From Streptomyces niphimycinicus (lineage in GTDB: Bacteria > Actinomycetota > Actinomycetes > Streptomycetales > Streptomycetaceae): a stretch of DNA of 39,617 nt. A program made the position numbers and the translations under genes. Of this stretch, positions 8,553-17,573 are shown one piece after another (the first letter of the stretch is position 1; every line of letters begins with the position of its first letter). Where the stretch lies: contig NZ_JAHLEM010000061.1 of assembly GCF_018883605.1 (NCBI RefSeq), positions 1 through 39,617 on the forward strand, written 5' to 3'. Below the pieces are notes generated by a model that was given only the letters and a program-made list of their open reading frames with translations, was not told the origin of the DNA and did not search any database.

Positions 8553-8762
8553 TCAGCCGAGGTCGAAGGCGCCACGGCTGACGTCGGACACAAAGGCCGA
8601 CCACGATGCGGGGGCGAAGCTGAGCGTCGGTCCCTGGGGGTCCTTGGAATCGCGCACGGCGATCTCGCTGGCGACCGGGGAGGCGATTTCCACGCAAGCG
8701 CCGTTTCCGGCCGAGTACGAGGATTTCACCCACATGCTCGTCTTTCCCTGCTGAATGGACAC
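8553..8762 (-). CDS. DUF397 domain protein
   Basis: 69-residue protein matching the short DUF397 family: WVKSSYSAGNGACVEIAS at the N terminus, then VAVRDSKDPQGP-like sequence (here IAVRDSKDPQGPTLSF) and a final WSAFVSDV helix. DUF397 proteins are small cytoplasmic partners of WhiJ-type XRE regulators in Streptomyces, and some pairs behave like toxin-antitoxin modules. I chose GTG 8762 because GGAG lies about five bases upstream; ATG 8732 is too close to the conserved tryptophan to be preferred. The neighbouring upstream gene on the same strand is the expected XRE partner. Confidence 0.85.
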   Translation of the reverse strand: MSIQQGKTSMWVKSSYSAGNGACVEIASPVASEIAVRDSKDPQGPTLSFAPASWSAFVSDVSRGAFDLG

Positions 8763-8970
8763 GATTGCTCCGATGCGTTTTGTTGATGAGACCCACCCCC
8801 GTTTGGAGGCGTCACCGACGTTACTCGGCAACATCGTCCGGAAAGCGGGCCATTCACTCGACCGGATGGCATATTCCCGTGGCCCCTTCCGCAGCACGGT
8901 GCGGAGGTGTAGCCTCCGCCCCTCATCGTTCGCGCCGGAGTGTTTCGTTCCCCCGTCAGTCCGCCCCCCG

Positions 8971-9861
8971 TCAGTCCGCCGGGGCCGCGCCCTCCTCCTG
9001 GTGCCGGCGGGCGTGTTCCTGGGCCATCTCGGTGATGAACTGGCGGCTCTGATCCGCGTTCAGCGCCTGGGCCCGCAGATGCTCGTACATCATGCTGTAG
9101 CTCTGCACATCGCTGAGCTTCTCCAGATACAGGTCGCTGGTCACGCCCTCCAGATAGACGACGCTGGTGTCCGACTCGTCCGAGAACTCCAGGATGGTGA
9201 ACTGCCCGCTCATCCCCGGATGCGATCCCATGTCGAACGGAAGCGCCTGCACCGTCACATGGGGCTCGTGGCTCATCCGGACCAGATAGTCGAGCTGATC
9301 GCTCATGATCATCGAGTTGCCGACCACCCGGCGCATCGCCGCCTCGTCCACGACCGCCCACAGCCGCAGCGGGGCCAGCGGATCGGTGATCCGTTCCTGG
9401 CGCCTGAGCCGGACCTGGACCCGCTGGGCGATCTGGTCCTGCGGGGCCTCCGGGAGGGCGCCGCTGATCACCGCCTCCGCGTAATCCGGTGTCTGCAAGA
9501 GGCCGGGGAGCACCTGCGGTTCATAGACCCGCAGGGACGCCGCGTCCGTCTCGAAACCGATGTAGACGCTGTACGGCACATCGCCGAACGCGTTCCACCA
9601 ACCCTGCTGACGCGACTCCTTCGCCATTTGCATCAGGGAATCGACCAGCGCCTTGTCCTCCACCTTGTAGGTGCGGCACAGGTCGCGCACATCGCGCTGG
9701 CTGATGCTGCGGCGCCCGTTCTCCAGTCGGCTGATCTTCGACTGGGAGACCATCAGCTCCTCCGCCACCTCCTCCGCCGTCATGCCCTTCTCCTGGCGGA
9801 GTCTGCGCAGCTCCTGGCCCAACCGGCGTCGCCGGACAGTGGGGCCGACGTTCGATGTCAC
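8971..9861 (-). CDS. XRE-family regulator, WhiJ/Scr1-type partner of DUF397
   Basis: 296-residue cytoplasmic DNA-binding protein. The helix-turn-helix spans about residues 12-70 (RRLRQEKGMTAEEVAEELMV, then SQSKISRLENGRRSIS). It is followed by the large ligand or partner domain typical of this family (DUF5753), with LRVYEPQVLPGLLQTPDYAE and a C-terminal part containing VVYLEGVTSDLYLE. The family regulates development and antibiotic production in Streptomyces together with DUF397 proteins. The start is GTG 9861, with GGAGG ten bases upstream. The 208-bp gap to the DUF397 gene suggests an independent promoter for that gene. Confidence 0.88.
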   Translation of the reverse strand: MTSNVGPTVRRRRLGQELRRLRQEKGMTAEEVAEELMVSQSKISRLENGRRSISQRDVRDLCRTYKVEDKALVDSLMQMAKESRQQGWWNAFGDVPYSVYIGFETDAASLRVYEPQVLPGLLQTPDYAEAVISGALPEAPQDQIAQRVQVRLRRQERITDPLAPLRLWAVVDEAAMRRVVGNSMIMSDQLDYLVRMSHEPHVTVQALPFDMGSHPGMSGQFTILEFSDESDTSVVYLEGVTSDLYLEKLSDVQSYSMMYEHLRAQALNADQSRQFITEMAQEHARRHQEEGAAPAD

Positions 9862-10227
9862 AGGACGTGCACCTCCGGCTTCGTGCTGCTGATTTCTGCT
9901 GTTCAGCAGCCTGCCACTACCGGACGGGGGCGCGCTGGGAAATGGCCGCACAAAGGCGGCCGCACCACGATGGACGAACGCGCGCGCGGGGCGGCGGGGC
10001 GGCCGGTCGTCCAAATCGGCCGTCCCACCACCCCGCGCGCTTCAGCGGCTCCCGAACCGGGTCAGTGGGGACTGCGGTGCGGTCGGTGGAGCGTGTGTGG
10101 TGCTGGGTGCTGCCCGGAGCCGGATGGTGGCGCTCCGCCCCGGACGGTGCCGGGAACGGTCTCCGCCGCCCCGCTGACGGGCTGTTGGTGCGTTCGACGG
10201 GCTGGTTGTACGTGGTGGTGTGGTAGC
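9862..10227. other. Intergenic stretch without recognised gene
   Basis: About 365 bases between the XRE gene start and the GPP34 gene end. Frames are open on both strands because of base composition, but none shows family-like sequence. The part next to 9861 should contain the XRE promoter; no clear -35/-10 pair was recognised. Confidence 0.5.
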
Positions 10228-10240
10228 GCCCCGAAGGGGC
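10228..10240. terminator. Short GC hairpin after the GPP34 gene
   Basis: Stem GCCCC/GGGGC with a GAA loop, directly beyond the minus-strand stop at 10242. Confidence 0.5.
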
Positions 10241-10241
10241 C

Positions 10242-10991
10242 TCAGCGCGCTCCGACGCGGGCCATGCTCCCGCGGCGGGACGGCTGGGCCGGAACGCCGG
10301 CCGCGGGCTCCGCCGCGGCGCCTGTTCCCGCCTGTCGGCCCGGGGCCGGTGCGCGCCGTGGCTGCGCCGCGACACCGTTCTGCACGTCCATCACGGCGTG
10401 CGCCACCAGACCGCCCATCGGGTCGTGCCGGATCAGATCCCGGAGCCTGGAGCGCGAGGAACGCCCCTCGTTCCCGGGATACAGGTGCTTGCCGAGCCCG
10501 ACCGCGTGGGCCAGGGCGGCGAGCGCGGCGGTCCGCGGGTCCGGCGGTACGCCGGTGCGGATCGCGCTGTCCAGCCGGGACCTGATCTCCCGGCTGATCG
10601 CCGTGTCCGTCGCCTGGTAGCGCGTCGTCGGCAGTACGCCACACATCTGGCCCGCCACGGCATGCACCATGCCGCAACGCTCCAGGTGCGTGAGGTACGT
10701 CTGGCGCAGCCCCAGCCGGGGCCCGCCGATCCAGTGGACCGCGCGCACCGGGCTGCCGCGTCGGCGCAGCAACTCCAGTGCGGAGTCCAGAGTCGGATCT
10801 CCGGTCGGCCGTGGCAGCACCACGGCGATACGATCCCCGTCAGGGGCTATCCGTCCGGCCAGGGCCAGCTCCACTAGCTGTGCCCCGGCAAGACCCAGGT
10901 CGAGCGACTGCGGCTGCGCCGTGGTACCCGTGGTCGGGTCCAAAGCGAGCAGCAGAAGCTCCTCCGGAATGGTTCTGCGGCTCCTGCCCAT
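10242..10991 (-). CDS. GPP34 (GOLPH3-like) family phosphoprotein
   Basis: 249 residues starting with the family opening TIPEELLLLALDPTTG and continuing with LDLGLAGAQLVELALAGRI, SALELLRRRG and an all-helical body. In eukaryotes GOLPH3 binds phosphatidylinositol-4-phosphate at the Golgi; the many Streptomyces paralogues have no firmly established role, though membrane association is assumed. The last 45 residues are Ala/Pro/Arg-rich and probably disordered. ATG 10991 has a GGAGG nearby. It is divergent from the D,D-carboxypeptidase gene across about 255 bp. Confidence 0.88.
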   Translation of the reverse strand: MGRSRRTIPEELLLLALDPTTGTTAQPQSLDLGLAGAQLVELALAGRIAPDGDRIAVVLPRPTGDPTLDSALELLRRRGSPVRAVHWIGGPRLGLRQTYLTHLERCGMVHAVAGQMCGVLPTTRYQATDTAISREIRSRLDSAIRTGVPPDPRTAALAALAHAVGLGKHLYPGNEGRSSRSRLRDLIRHDPMGGLVAHAVMDVQNGVAAQPRRAPAPGRQAGTGAAAEPAAGVPAQPSRRGSMARVGAR

Positions 10992-11246
10992 CCATGCCTC
11001 CCCGCGTGGATGAATGACAGGGTGACCCCTCTCACATTGGTCTGTCGAGAGTGCCTGGGGGGTTTGGGTGGGAACCAGTAGGTATGTCTTTCTCGTCTAG
11101 CGGGTGGGCGGGCACCTGAAGACGCTCTCCGGCTGTGGCGTTGCGCCATCGCGTGCCGGACACACAGGACACTGGTAGAGCTTGGGCTGCGGGACGTGAC
11201 GCCATGGGGCGTAGGGCGTCCCGCGACACATATCGAGGAGGCATCG

Positions 11247-14111
11247 GTGGCGGGCGAGTCCCCCGGCAGGTCGGATCAGCAGAAGTCGTCGGGGGAGACG
11301 GCTAGGGGAGAAAGCGATCCGCGGCTCGCGATCTCGCGCGAAGCGGAGGCGGCCCAGGGCTCGACGGCGGTCGCCGTCGTGTCCGACGACCTCCGGTCGG
11401 GTTCCGGTGAGCCGCAGTCGGCTCCCGACGAGCCCGATGTGACCTCCGAGGCGGCCTCCGGGACAAGGGGCAAAGCGGAGGCTGAAGCGGAACCGGAGGC
11501 ACCGGTGGCCGACGGGGACGATGCAAACGTTTCTGGTGTTCGCGATGGTGAACGGGGCGAAGGTTCCGGGACGTCGGAGGCGAAGGACGAGCCGGAGACG
11601 GATTCCGGTGCGGCGGGTGAATCGGGCAAGGGGGATGCGTCCGAGTCGGACGTGGAGCCGGAAGCGGACGCGGATGGCGCCGGTGGCGCCGATGCCGACG
11701 TAACGGCTGGGGGCGCGCCCGAGGCCGATGCGGAGGCCGAAGCCGAGGCTGAGGCGGATGAGGACGGCGACGAGCCGTCAAAGCCGTCGGCCGATCAGCG
11801 GACGGCTGTCTTCCGGACGGTGAAGCAGAAGACGGACGGCGACGCGAAGGCTGAAGACGCGTCCGAGGCCGGGGGTGACGAGGACGGCGACGAGCCGTCA
11901 AAGCCGTCGGCCGATCAGCGGACGGCTGTCTTCCGTACGGTGAAGCAGAAGACGGACGGCGACGCGAAGGCTGAGGGTGACGAGGGCGGCGACGAGTCGT
12001 CGGAGTCGTCCGTGGACCAGCGGACCGCCGCCTTCCGTACGGTCAAGCCCAAGGCTGACGCCGACGCGAAGGCTGAAGACGCGTCCGAGGCCGGGGGTGA
12101 CGAGGACGGCGACGAGCCGTCAAAGCCGTCGGCCGATCAGCGGACGGCTGTCTTCCGTACGGTGAAGCAGAAGACGGACGGCGACGCGAAGGCTGAAGAC
12201 GCGTCCGAGGCCGGGGGTGACGAGGACGGCGACGAGCCGTCAAAGCCGTCGGCCGATCAGCGGACGGCTGTCTTCCGCACGGTGAAGCCCAAGGCTGAGG
12301 ACGAGGACAAGAAGAAGGAGGCCGAGGAGGCCGAGCCCGCGGGCGCGTCCGAGAAGGCCGCCGCGTCCGAGAAGGCCGCCGCGTCCGATGCGGACGATGA
12401 CGCCTCCGGCAAGCCGGTCGACCGCGCGACGGCCGCCTTCGGCGTGCTCCCGGAGAAGCCCGGAAAGGGCGGCAAGAAGGGCGTCGACCAGCCGACCACC
12501 GCCTTCAAGGCGGTCAGCCCCCCGGCAGACAAGAAGGCGTCCGAGAAGGCGTCCGACGCCAAGACCGCCGAGCGGCCCTCCGACGCGAAGGCGTCCGAGA
12601 AGGCGCCCGCCAAGAAGCCCGCCGCCGAGTCGGACAACGAGCGGACCAGCAAGTTCGTACCGCTGCGCTCCCCCGACGACCCGGCCCCGTCGAAGCCCTC
12701 CGCCGCGCCTACGGCGCCCGCCGCGCCCGCCGCCTCCTCGGCCCCCGCCGCCCCGCCGGCCGCCATCCCCGAGGCCGAGCGGACCAAGCAGCAGCCGCTG
12801 CCGCCGATGACCTCGGACGGCAAGCAGCCCGCGCCGCTCGACCTGCTGGCGCAGCTCACCAACACGCCGCCCAAGCCCGAGACGCCGATGCGGACGGCGG
12901 TCCGCCGGGTCAAGATCTGGACGCCGCTGGCCGCGCTGCTCGTGATCATCCTGGGTGTCGTCCAGGCGCTGCGGCCGCTGCCGGAGCCGGCGCTGAAGCT
13001 CACCGCCGACTCCTCCTACCGCTTCGGCGGTGGCGAGCTGTCCCTGCCGTGGCCCGGCCAGGGGCAGTCGGCCGCGGAGGTCGAGGGCGTGGGCAGCCTG
13101 GGCACCTCCGGGGATCAGAAGCCCGTGCCGATCGCCAGCGTCACCAAGGTCATGACGGCCTATGTGGTGCTCAAGCACCATCCGCTGAAGGCCGGCGCGG
13201 AGGGCCCGAAGATCACGATCGACGCGCAGGCGGCCGAGGAGGCCAAGTCCGCCGACGAGTCGCGGGCGGCGGTCAAGAAGGGGCAGACCTTCACCCAGCA
13301 TCAGCTCCTCCAGTTGCTGCTGATCAACTCCAGCAACAACATCGCCCGGCTGCTCGCCCGCTGGGACGCCGGGTCGCTGGACGCGTTCGTGAAGAAGATG
13401 AACGACGCGGCCGGGGACCTGGGGATGAAGCAGACCACCTACACCGACCCCAGCGGCCTCAAGGAGTCCACCAAGTCCACCGCGGCCGACCAGCTCAAGC
13501 TGGCCAAGGCGGCGATGCAGTCCGAGGCGTTCCGGGCGGTCGTGGCGACGCCCAACACCGAGATCCCGGGGCTCGACGACCGGATCTACAACAACAACAA
13601 TCTGCTGGTGAAGCCGGGTGTGATCGGTATCAAGACCGGTTCGTCCACTCCGGCCGGCGGTGCGCTGATGTGGGCCGCCGTACGGACGATCGACGGCAAG
13701 AAGCAGCGGATCCTCGGTGTCGTTCTCGAACAGCGCGCGACCACCACGCTGGACGCCAGCCTCCAGCTCGCGCAGACCAACAGCTACAAGCTGATCAGCA
13801 CCCTCCAGGACGCCCTCACCTCGGCCACCGTCATCAAGAAGGGTGATGTGGTCGGCCAGGTCGACGACGGGCTCGGCGGCACCACGCCGGTCGTCGCCAC
13901 CAAGGATCTGAAGGCGGTCGGCTGGTCCGGTCTGGGGGTCGACATCAAGATCGGTGACGGCGGTAAGAAGGTGCCGCACTCCGCCAAGGCGGGTACGGTC
14001 GTCGGCGAGGTGACCGTGGGCACGGGCCCCGGACAGCTCACGGCGCCGGTGGCCCTGAAGAATGACCTGTCCGAGCCCTCGTTCGGCGCGAAACTGACCC
14101 GTATCGGCTGA
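11247..14111 (+). CDS. D-alanyl-D-alanine carboxypeptidase (S11) with long repetitive acidic cytoplasmic tail
   Basis: 954-residue penicillin-binding protein that should trim the terminal D-Ala from peptidoglycan stem peptides outside the membrane. Catalytic motifs are complete: SVTK with Ser631, SSN at 695-697 and KTG at 796-798. A single membrane helix lies at about 557-577, so the first 550 residues face the cytoplasm. That tail is acidic, rich in Ala/Glu/Lys, and contains five near-identical 40-residue repeats (DNA 11761-12342). Each repeat carries RTA[VA]FRTVK, and three looser versions follow (ATAAF, TTAF, RTSKF). GTG 11247 was chosen because GAGGAGG lies six bases before it. Most S11 enzymes lack such a tail; actinomycetes with cytoplasmic Thr-rich tails on PBPs often have them phosphorylated, which is inference here. 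Confidence 0.9.
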   Translation: MAGESPGRSDQQKSSGETARGESDPRLAISREAEAAQGSTAVAVVSDDLRSGSGEPQSAPDEPDVTSEAASGTRGKAEAEAEPEAPVADGDDANVSGVRDGERGEGSGTSEAKDEPETDSGAAGESGKGDASESDVEPEADADGAGGADADVTAGGAPEADAEAEAEAEADEDGDEPSKPSADQRTAVFRTVKQKTDGDAKAEDASEAGGDEDGDEPSKPSADQRTAVFRTVKQKTDGDAKAEGDEGGDESSESSVDQRTAAFRTVKPKADADAKAEDASEAGGDEDGDEPSKPSADQRTAVFRTVKQKTDGDAKAEDASEAGGDEDGDEPSKPSADQRTAVFRTVKPKAEDEDKKKEAEEAEPAGASEKAAASEKAAASDADDDASGKPVDRATAAFGVLPEKPGKGGKKGVDQPTTAFKAVSPPADKKASEKASDAKTAERPSDAKASEKAPAKKPAAESDNERTSKFVPLRSPDDPAPSKPSAAPTAPAAPAASSAPAAPPAAIPEAERTKQQPLPPMTSDGKQPAPLDLLAQLTNTPPKPETPMRTAVRRVKIWTPLAALLVIILGVVQALRPLPEPALKLTADSSYRFGGGELSLPWPGQGQSAAEVEGVGSLGTSGDQKPVPIASVTKVMTAYVVLKHHPLKAGAEGPKITIDAQAAEEAKSADESRAAVKKGQTFTQHQLLQLLLINSSNNIARLLARWDAGSLDAFVKKMNDAAGDLGMKQTTYTDPSGLKESTKSTAADQLKLAKAAMQSEAFRAVVATPNTEIPGLDDRIYNNNNLLVKPGVIGIKTGSSTPAGGALMWAAVRTIDGKKQRILGVVLEQRATTTLDASLQLAQTNSYKLISTLQDALTSATVIKKGDVVGQVDDGLGGTTPVVATKDLKAVGWSGLGVDIKIGDGGKKVPHSAKAGTVVGEVTVGTGPGQLTAPVALKNDLSEPSFGAKLTRIG
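11761..12342 (+). repeat. Five in-frame 120-bp tandem repeats in the carboxypeptidase gene
   Basis: Unit starts are at 11761, 11881, 11983, 12103 and 12223. Spacing is 120 bp except the second unit, which is 102 bp because it lacks six codons (EDASEA region). Units 1, 2, 4 and 5 are almost identical in DNA; unit 3 is diverged. The pattern shows recent duplication by slippage or unequal recombination. Confidence 0.9.
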
Positions 14112-14147
14112 CCCGGCGGGGAAGTGGGCTAAGGGGACGAGCGACGC

Positions 14148-14175
14148 GGCCCCGGCGCGAAACGCCGCCGGGGCC
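14148..14175. terminator. Terminator hairpin after the carboxypeptidase gene
   Basis: Arms GGCCCCGGCG and CGCCGCCGGGGCC pair around a short CGAAA loop, about 37 bp after the stop codon. Confidence 0.6.
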
Positions 14176-14312
14176 CGACGCGGCTGGGGGCCGCCCGCGC
14201 GTGCTAGCGTCGATGGGTCCCCGGCCTGGACCCGCCGCATGCGAACCGGAGTGATCCGGTGCGGGGTTGAGGACGATGGGGCAGACCTCGGGGGAAGACG
14301 GGGAGAGCCGCA

Positions 14313-16211
14313 GTGACCACCGTGGATCCGACACGGGCCGATGAAGGCGGGGGCTCGGAGGAGAGCACCGCCGCACGAATACGCGTACCCACGCAGCGCT
14401 GGTCGGCCGAGCCGACGGACCCGGCCGAGGCGGAGCGTGAGAGCGGGCAGGCCGCTTCCGGCGGGCTGCTCCAGCGCGCCCGGACGGCTCTGCGCCATCC
14501 TGTGTGCGCCTCGCTTGCCGCCGCCGCGCTGCTGCATCTGCTGTGGGTGGCGCTGCTGGCGAACAGCGGCGGTGACCTCGCCGCGCAGGACGCCTGGGCG
14601 GAGTTCGCCCTCCAGCATCCGGACTCGGCGTACAACCTGGCCTGGTACGGCGGGATGCACCCGGTCTCGTACAGCGTCATCTCGCCCTATCTGATGGCGG
14701 TCCTCGGCGTCCGCTCGACGATGGTGATCGCGGGGACGCTGTCCGCCGGGCTGCTCGCGCTGCTGCTGGTGCGCAGCCGTGTCGTGCGGCGGCCGTTGTG
14801 GCCCGCCCTGTACGGCGCGTTCGCGCTGACTTGCAACGCCATCTCGGGCCGGGTGACCTTCGGGCTCGGCGCGATGTTCGGGCTCGCGGCGGTGGCCGTG
14901 ATCTTCGCCTGGCCGCGCAGGTGGCGGTCCCGGCGCTGGCACCACAAGACGGGACGGTTCGTACTGGCCGCCCTGCTGGCCGCGCTGTCGACCATGTCCA
15001 GCCCGGTGGCCGGTCTGTTCGTGGGCGTTGTGGCCGCCGGTCTGTGGCTGACCAAGCGGCGCCCCGCCGCGTACGCGCTGGGGATCACGCCCGCGCTGGT
15101 GGTCGGCCTGTCGGCGTGGCTGTTCCCGTTCTCCGGTGAGCAGCCGATGGGCTTCGGGTCGGTGATCCTGCCGTTCATCAGCGGCGCCGCCGTGCTGATG
15201 TGCGTGCCGCGCACCTGGTCGACGGTGCGGGTCGGGGCCGGGCTCTACTGCTTCGGGGTGGTGCTCACCTGGGTGATTCCCTCCCAGATCGGCACAAATA
15301 TCTCCCGCCTCGGCATGATCTTCGGCGGGGTGGTGCTGATCGCCGTGCTGCCCGCCCTGCGCAAGCCCCCGCGCGCCGAGCTGCGCTCCACGCCCGCGGG
15401 CCGCCGCTGGACCGTCCTGGTGCTGGCGCTCGCGACCGTCACGGTGTGGCAGGGGGTCAAGACCGCCGACGACGTCATCCACACCACCCCCTCGGCGTCC
15501 TGGGCCCGTGAGCTGGCGCCGCTGGTCGACCGGCTCAAGCGGGCGAAGGCCGACCGGGGCCGGGTCGAGGTGGTTCCGGTGCGCAGCCATCGCGAGTCCT
15601 CCGCGCTCGCCCCGTACGTCAATCTGGCGCGCGGCTGGAACCGCCAGCGCGACATCGACCGGAACCCGATCTTCTACGGCGATGACACCCTGACCCCGGC
15701 CAGCTACCACGAATGGCTCAAGCGCTGGGCGGTGCACTATGTGGTGCTGCCCGCGGACGACCCGGACACCGCGGCGGAGCAGGAGGCCGAGCTGCTCGGC
15801 ACCAAGCTGCCGTATCTGAGCCAGGTCTGGTCCGACGCCAACTGGAAGCTGTACGAGGTCAAGGATCCGACGCAGATCGCCGATCCGCCCGCCACCGTGC
15901 AGCGTGCGGGCGCCGACCAGCTCGTGGTGTCGGTCCGCTCCAAGGGCCCGGTGCTCATCCGCATCCCGTACTCGCCGTGGCTGGGCCTGGTGGACGACGA
16001 CGGGAACAGCGTCCGGGCCCCGAAGGGGGAGGACGATCAGCTTCCGGTCAACCGCGAGGGCTGCCTCACCAAGCAGACCCAGGGCGGTGAGGAGGGCCAG
16101 CCGGAGGACGAGTGGACGGTGCTGCACGCCCCCCGGCCCGGCGTCTACCGGATAACGGGCAAGTACCAGCTTCCGCGCGGCACCCCCTGCCCGGACGAGA
16201 TGGCTCCCTGA
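14313..16211 (+). CDS. Large polytopic membrane protein, probable GT-C-like or MFS-annotated protein
   Basis: 632 residues. A charged N terminus of about 70 residues is followed by about ten hydrophobic helices between residues 70 and 400, and then a soluble C-terminal domain of about 220 residues that should face outside. The luminal loop after the first helix contains GGDLAAQDAWAEFALQHP, with an acidic pair in the position typical of GT-C enzymes. The C-terminal domain has segments such as YHEWLKRWAVHYVVLPADD seen in membrane glycosyltransferase-like proteins. Related Streptomyces proteins are often labelled MFS transporter, for which I see no specific motif. GTG 14313 has GGGGAG six bases upstream. 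Substrate and role unknown. Confidence 0.65.
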   Translation: MTTVDPTRADEGGGSEESTAARIRVPTQRWSAEPTDPAEAERESGQAASGGLLQRARTALRHPVCASLAAAALLHLLWVALLANSGGDLAAQDAWAEFALQHPDSAYNLAWYGGMHPVSYSVISPYLMAVLGVRSTMVIAGTLSAGLLALLLVRSRVVRRPLWPALYGAFALTCNAISGRVTFGLGAMFGLAAVAVIFAWPRRWRSRRWHHKTGRFVLAALLAALSTMSSPVAGLFVGVVAAGLWLTKRRPAAYALGITPALVVGLSAWLFPFSGEQPMGFGSVILPFISGAAVLMCVPRTWSTVRVGAGLYCFGVVLTWVIPSQIGTNISRLGMIFGGVVLIAVLPALRKPPRAELRSTPAGRRWTVLVLALATVTVWQGVKTADDVIHTTPSASWARELAPLVDRLKRAKADRGRVEVVPVRSHRESSALAPYVNLARGWNRQRDIDRNPIFYGDDTLTPASYHEWLKRWAVHYVVLPADDPDTAAEQEAELLGTKLPYLSQVWSDANWKLYEVKDPTQIADPPATVQRAGADQLVVSVRSKGPVLIRIPYSPWLGLVDDDGNSVRAPKGEDDQLPVNREGCLTKQTQGGEEGQPEDEWTVLHAPRPGVYRITGKYQLPRGTPCPDEMAP

Positions 16212-16215
16212 GCCG

Positions 16216-16249
16216 GGCCCATGAGCCCGGGTACTCGAGCCTGGGCCCA
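16216..16249. terminator. Bidirectional terminator between convergent genes
   Basis: A self-complementary stretch with outer arms GGGCCCA and TGGGCCC and inner partial pairing sits in the 54-bp gap between the membrane protein gene and the solute-binding protein gene. Confidence 0.6.
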
Positions 16250-16265
16250 TGGGACCGGCCCTGGG

Positions 16266-17573
16266 TCACCGAGCCGGGCCCGGCGAGCCGCAGACCCTTG
16301 GCAGCCAGGGCTGGTCGCGGGCGCCGCGCAGGCCCTGGCGGACCTTCTCCAGGCTGCGCAGCAGCCCGTCCGGCTGCCGGGTGGTGTCGCTGAGGTAGGT
16401 CAGTGCGGCGCGCTGGAAGGCGAGCCGCATCCGGGTGGGCATGGCGTCCGAGGCGTCCAGGCACAGCGAGGCCGAGTCCCGGAGGGTCTTCGCGATGTTC
16501 CGGTCCACCTCGTCGTCACCCTGGGCGTCGAGCGGGACGTCGGGGTTGGCGAAGAACGGGTGGGTGCTCTTGGTGGCGGTCCCCCGGCCCCAGGTCCGCT
16601 GGGCGTCGGCCGAGACCAGATAGCGCATCAGCTCCTGTGCCTGCGGGGTGTCACGGAACATCGCGGCGAAGTCCCCTGATACCTCCCGGGCGGTGGAGCC
16701 ACGGTCGGCATCGGGGAGCAGGCTGCGGGAGAAGGTGAAGTCCGCCTTCTCCGGGTGGGGGTAGCCGCTGCGGATGAACGACCCCTGATGCTCCAGTGCG
16801 CACGGCGGGTCGGCGTCGAACAGCTTGCTCCCGGCCTTGCGGAAGTCGGTGATCAGCGCGGTGCGCGCGGTGTCCCTGCCGAAGAGCGCACCCCAGCTTT
16901 CCCAGGCCCGCCGCATCCGCGGGTCCGTCCACGGCAGCCCGCCGGTCGCCCAGTCCTGGTAGACGGATCTGCCCTGCTGCTGGAGCAGCAGATCCTCGAT
17001 CCAGTCGGTGCCCGGCCACCCGGAGGTCGCGTCGTCGCCCATACCCACACACCACTGGCGGCCGTCGGTGGAGAGGGCGGCCAGTGTGCCCGGGCGGCGG
17101 CGGTCACGGTCGTACCACACGATGCTCTTGAGATCGGCCTTGACCGCGATGCCGTACACCGGCCCGTTGGCGCTCAGCCGGGGTGTCCAAAGCTGCCCGT
17201 ACGCCGTGCGCTCCCGGCTCGGGATCACTTGGTCCAGCGGGGTGAGCTGGCGCTGGCCGGCGTAGGCGGCCAGCTCGCCGGAGCTCGGCAGCACGGCGAT
17301 ATCGGGCGGCGTTCCGGAGGCCACCTCCGAGGACAGCACCTCGCGCAGCGCGGTCGTGCCCTGATAGTCGACATGGACGCCGGTGCGCCGGGTGAACGTG
17401 TCCAGCAGCTCCCGGAACCCATCGCCCTCGGGGCCGGTCCAGGACGCGAGCACGCTGACGCTGCCGCGCGACTGCCAGCCGCTCGTATCGCCGGCGCCCA
17501 CGACACACAGCAGCACCATCCACAGCCCGAGGACCGTGGCCGTGGCCTGGCCGGACCGCTTCGCCGCGCTCAT
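16266..17573 (-). CDS. Extracytoplasmic solute-binding protein, last gene of the kinase operon
   Basis: 435 residues. An N-terminal hydrophobic segment (about 12-28) acts as signal or anchor, with a cysteine at 23 that is not in a good lipobox. The mature part resembles family 1 solute-binding proteins: VSVLASWTGPEGDGFRELLDTFTRRTGV at its start, PPDIAVLPSSGEL, and TWGRGTATKSTHPFF near the end. It should bind a small molecule outside the cell, but no ABC permease or ATPase gene accompanies it. Its ATG at 17573 overlaps the stop of the membrane protein gene (ATGA). This context points to a sensor role feeding the membrane protein and kinase rather than import, as with mycobacterial GlnH. Ligand unknown. 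Confidence 0.8.
   Translation of the reverse strand: MSAAKRSGQATATVLGLWMVLLCVVGAGDTSGWQSRGSVSVLASWTGPEGDGFRELLDTFTRRTGVHVDYQGTTALREVLSSEVASGTPPDIAVLPSSGELAAYAGQRQLTPLDQVIPSRERTAYGQLWTPRLSANGPVYGIAVKADLKSIVWYDRDRRRPGTLAALSTDGRQWCVGMGDDATSGWPGTDWIEDLLLQQQGRSVYQDWATGGLPWTDPRMRRAWESWGALFGRDTARTALITDFRKAGSKLFDADPPCALEHQGSFIRSGYPHPEKADFTFSRSLLPDADRGSTAREVSGDFAAMFRDTPQAQELMRYLVSADAQRTWGRGTATKSTHPFFANPDVPLDAQGDDEVDRNIAKTLRDSASLCLDASDAMPTRMRLAFQRAALTYLSDTTRQPDGLLRSLEKVRQGLRGARDQPWLPRVCGSPGPAR

Noticed and set aside
11761..12342. Repeats considered as a CRISPR array
   Set aside because: The 120-bp units are in frame inside a coding gene and lack unique spacers.
12240..16250. 1336-codon open frame on the minus strand
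   Set aside because: It runs antisense to the carboxypeptidase and membrane protein genes and has low-complexity Arg/Gly/His composition. It is an artefact of high G+C.
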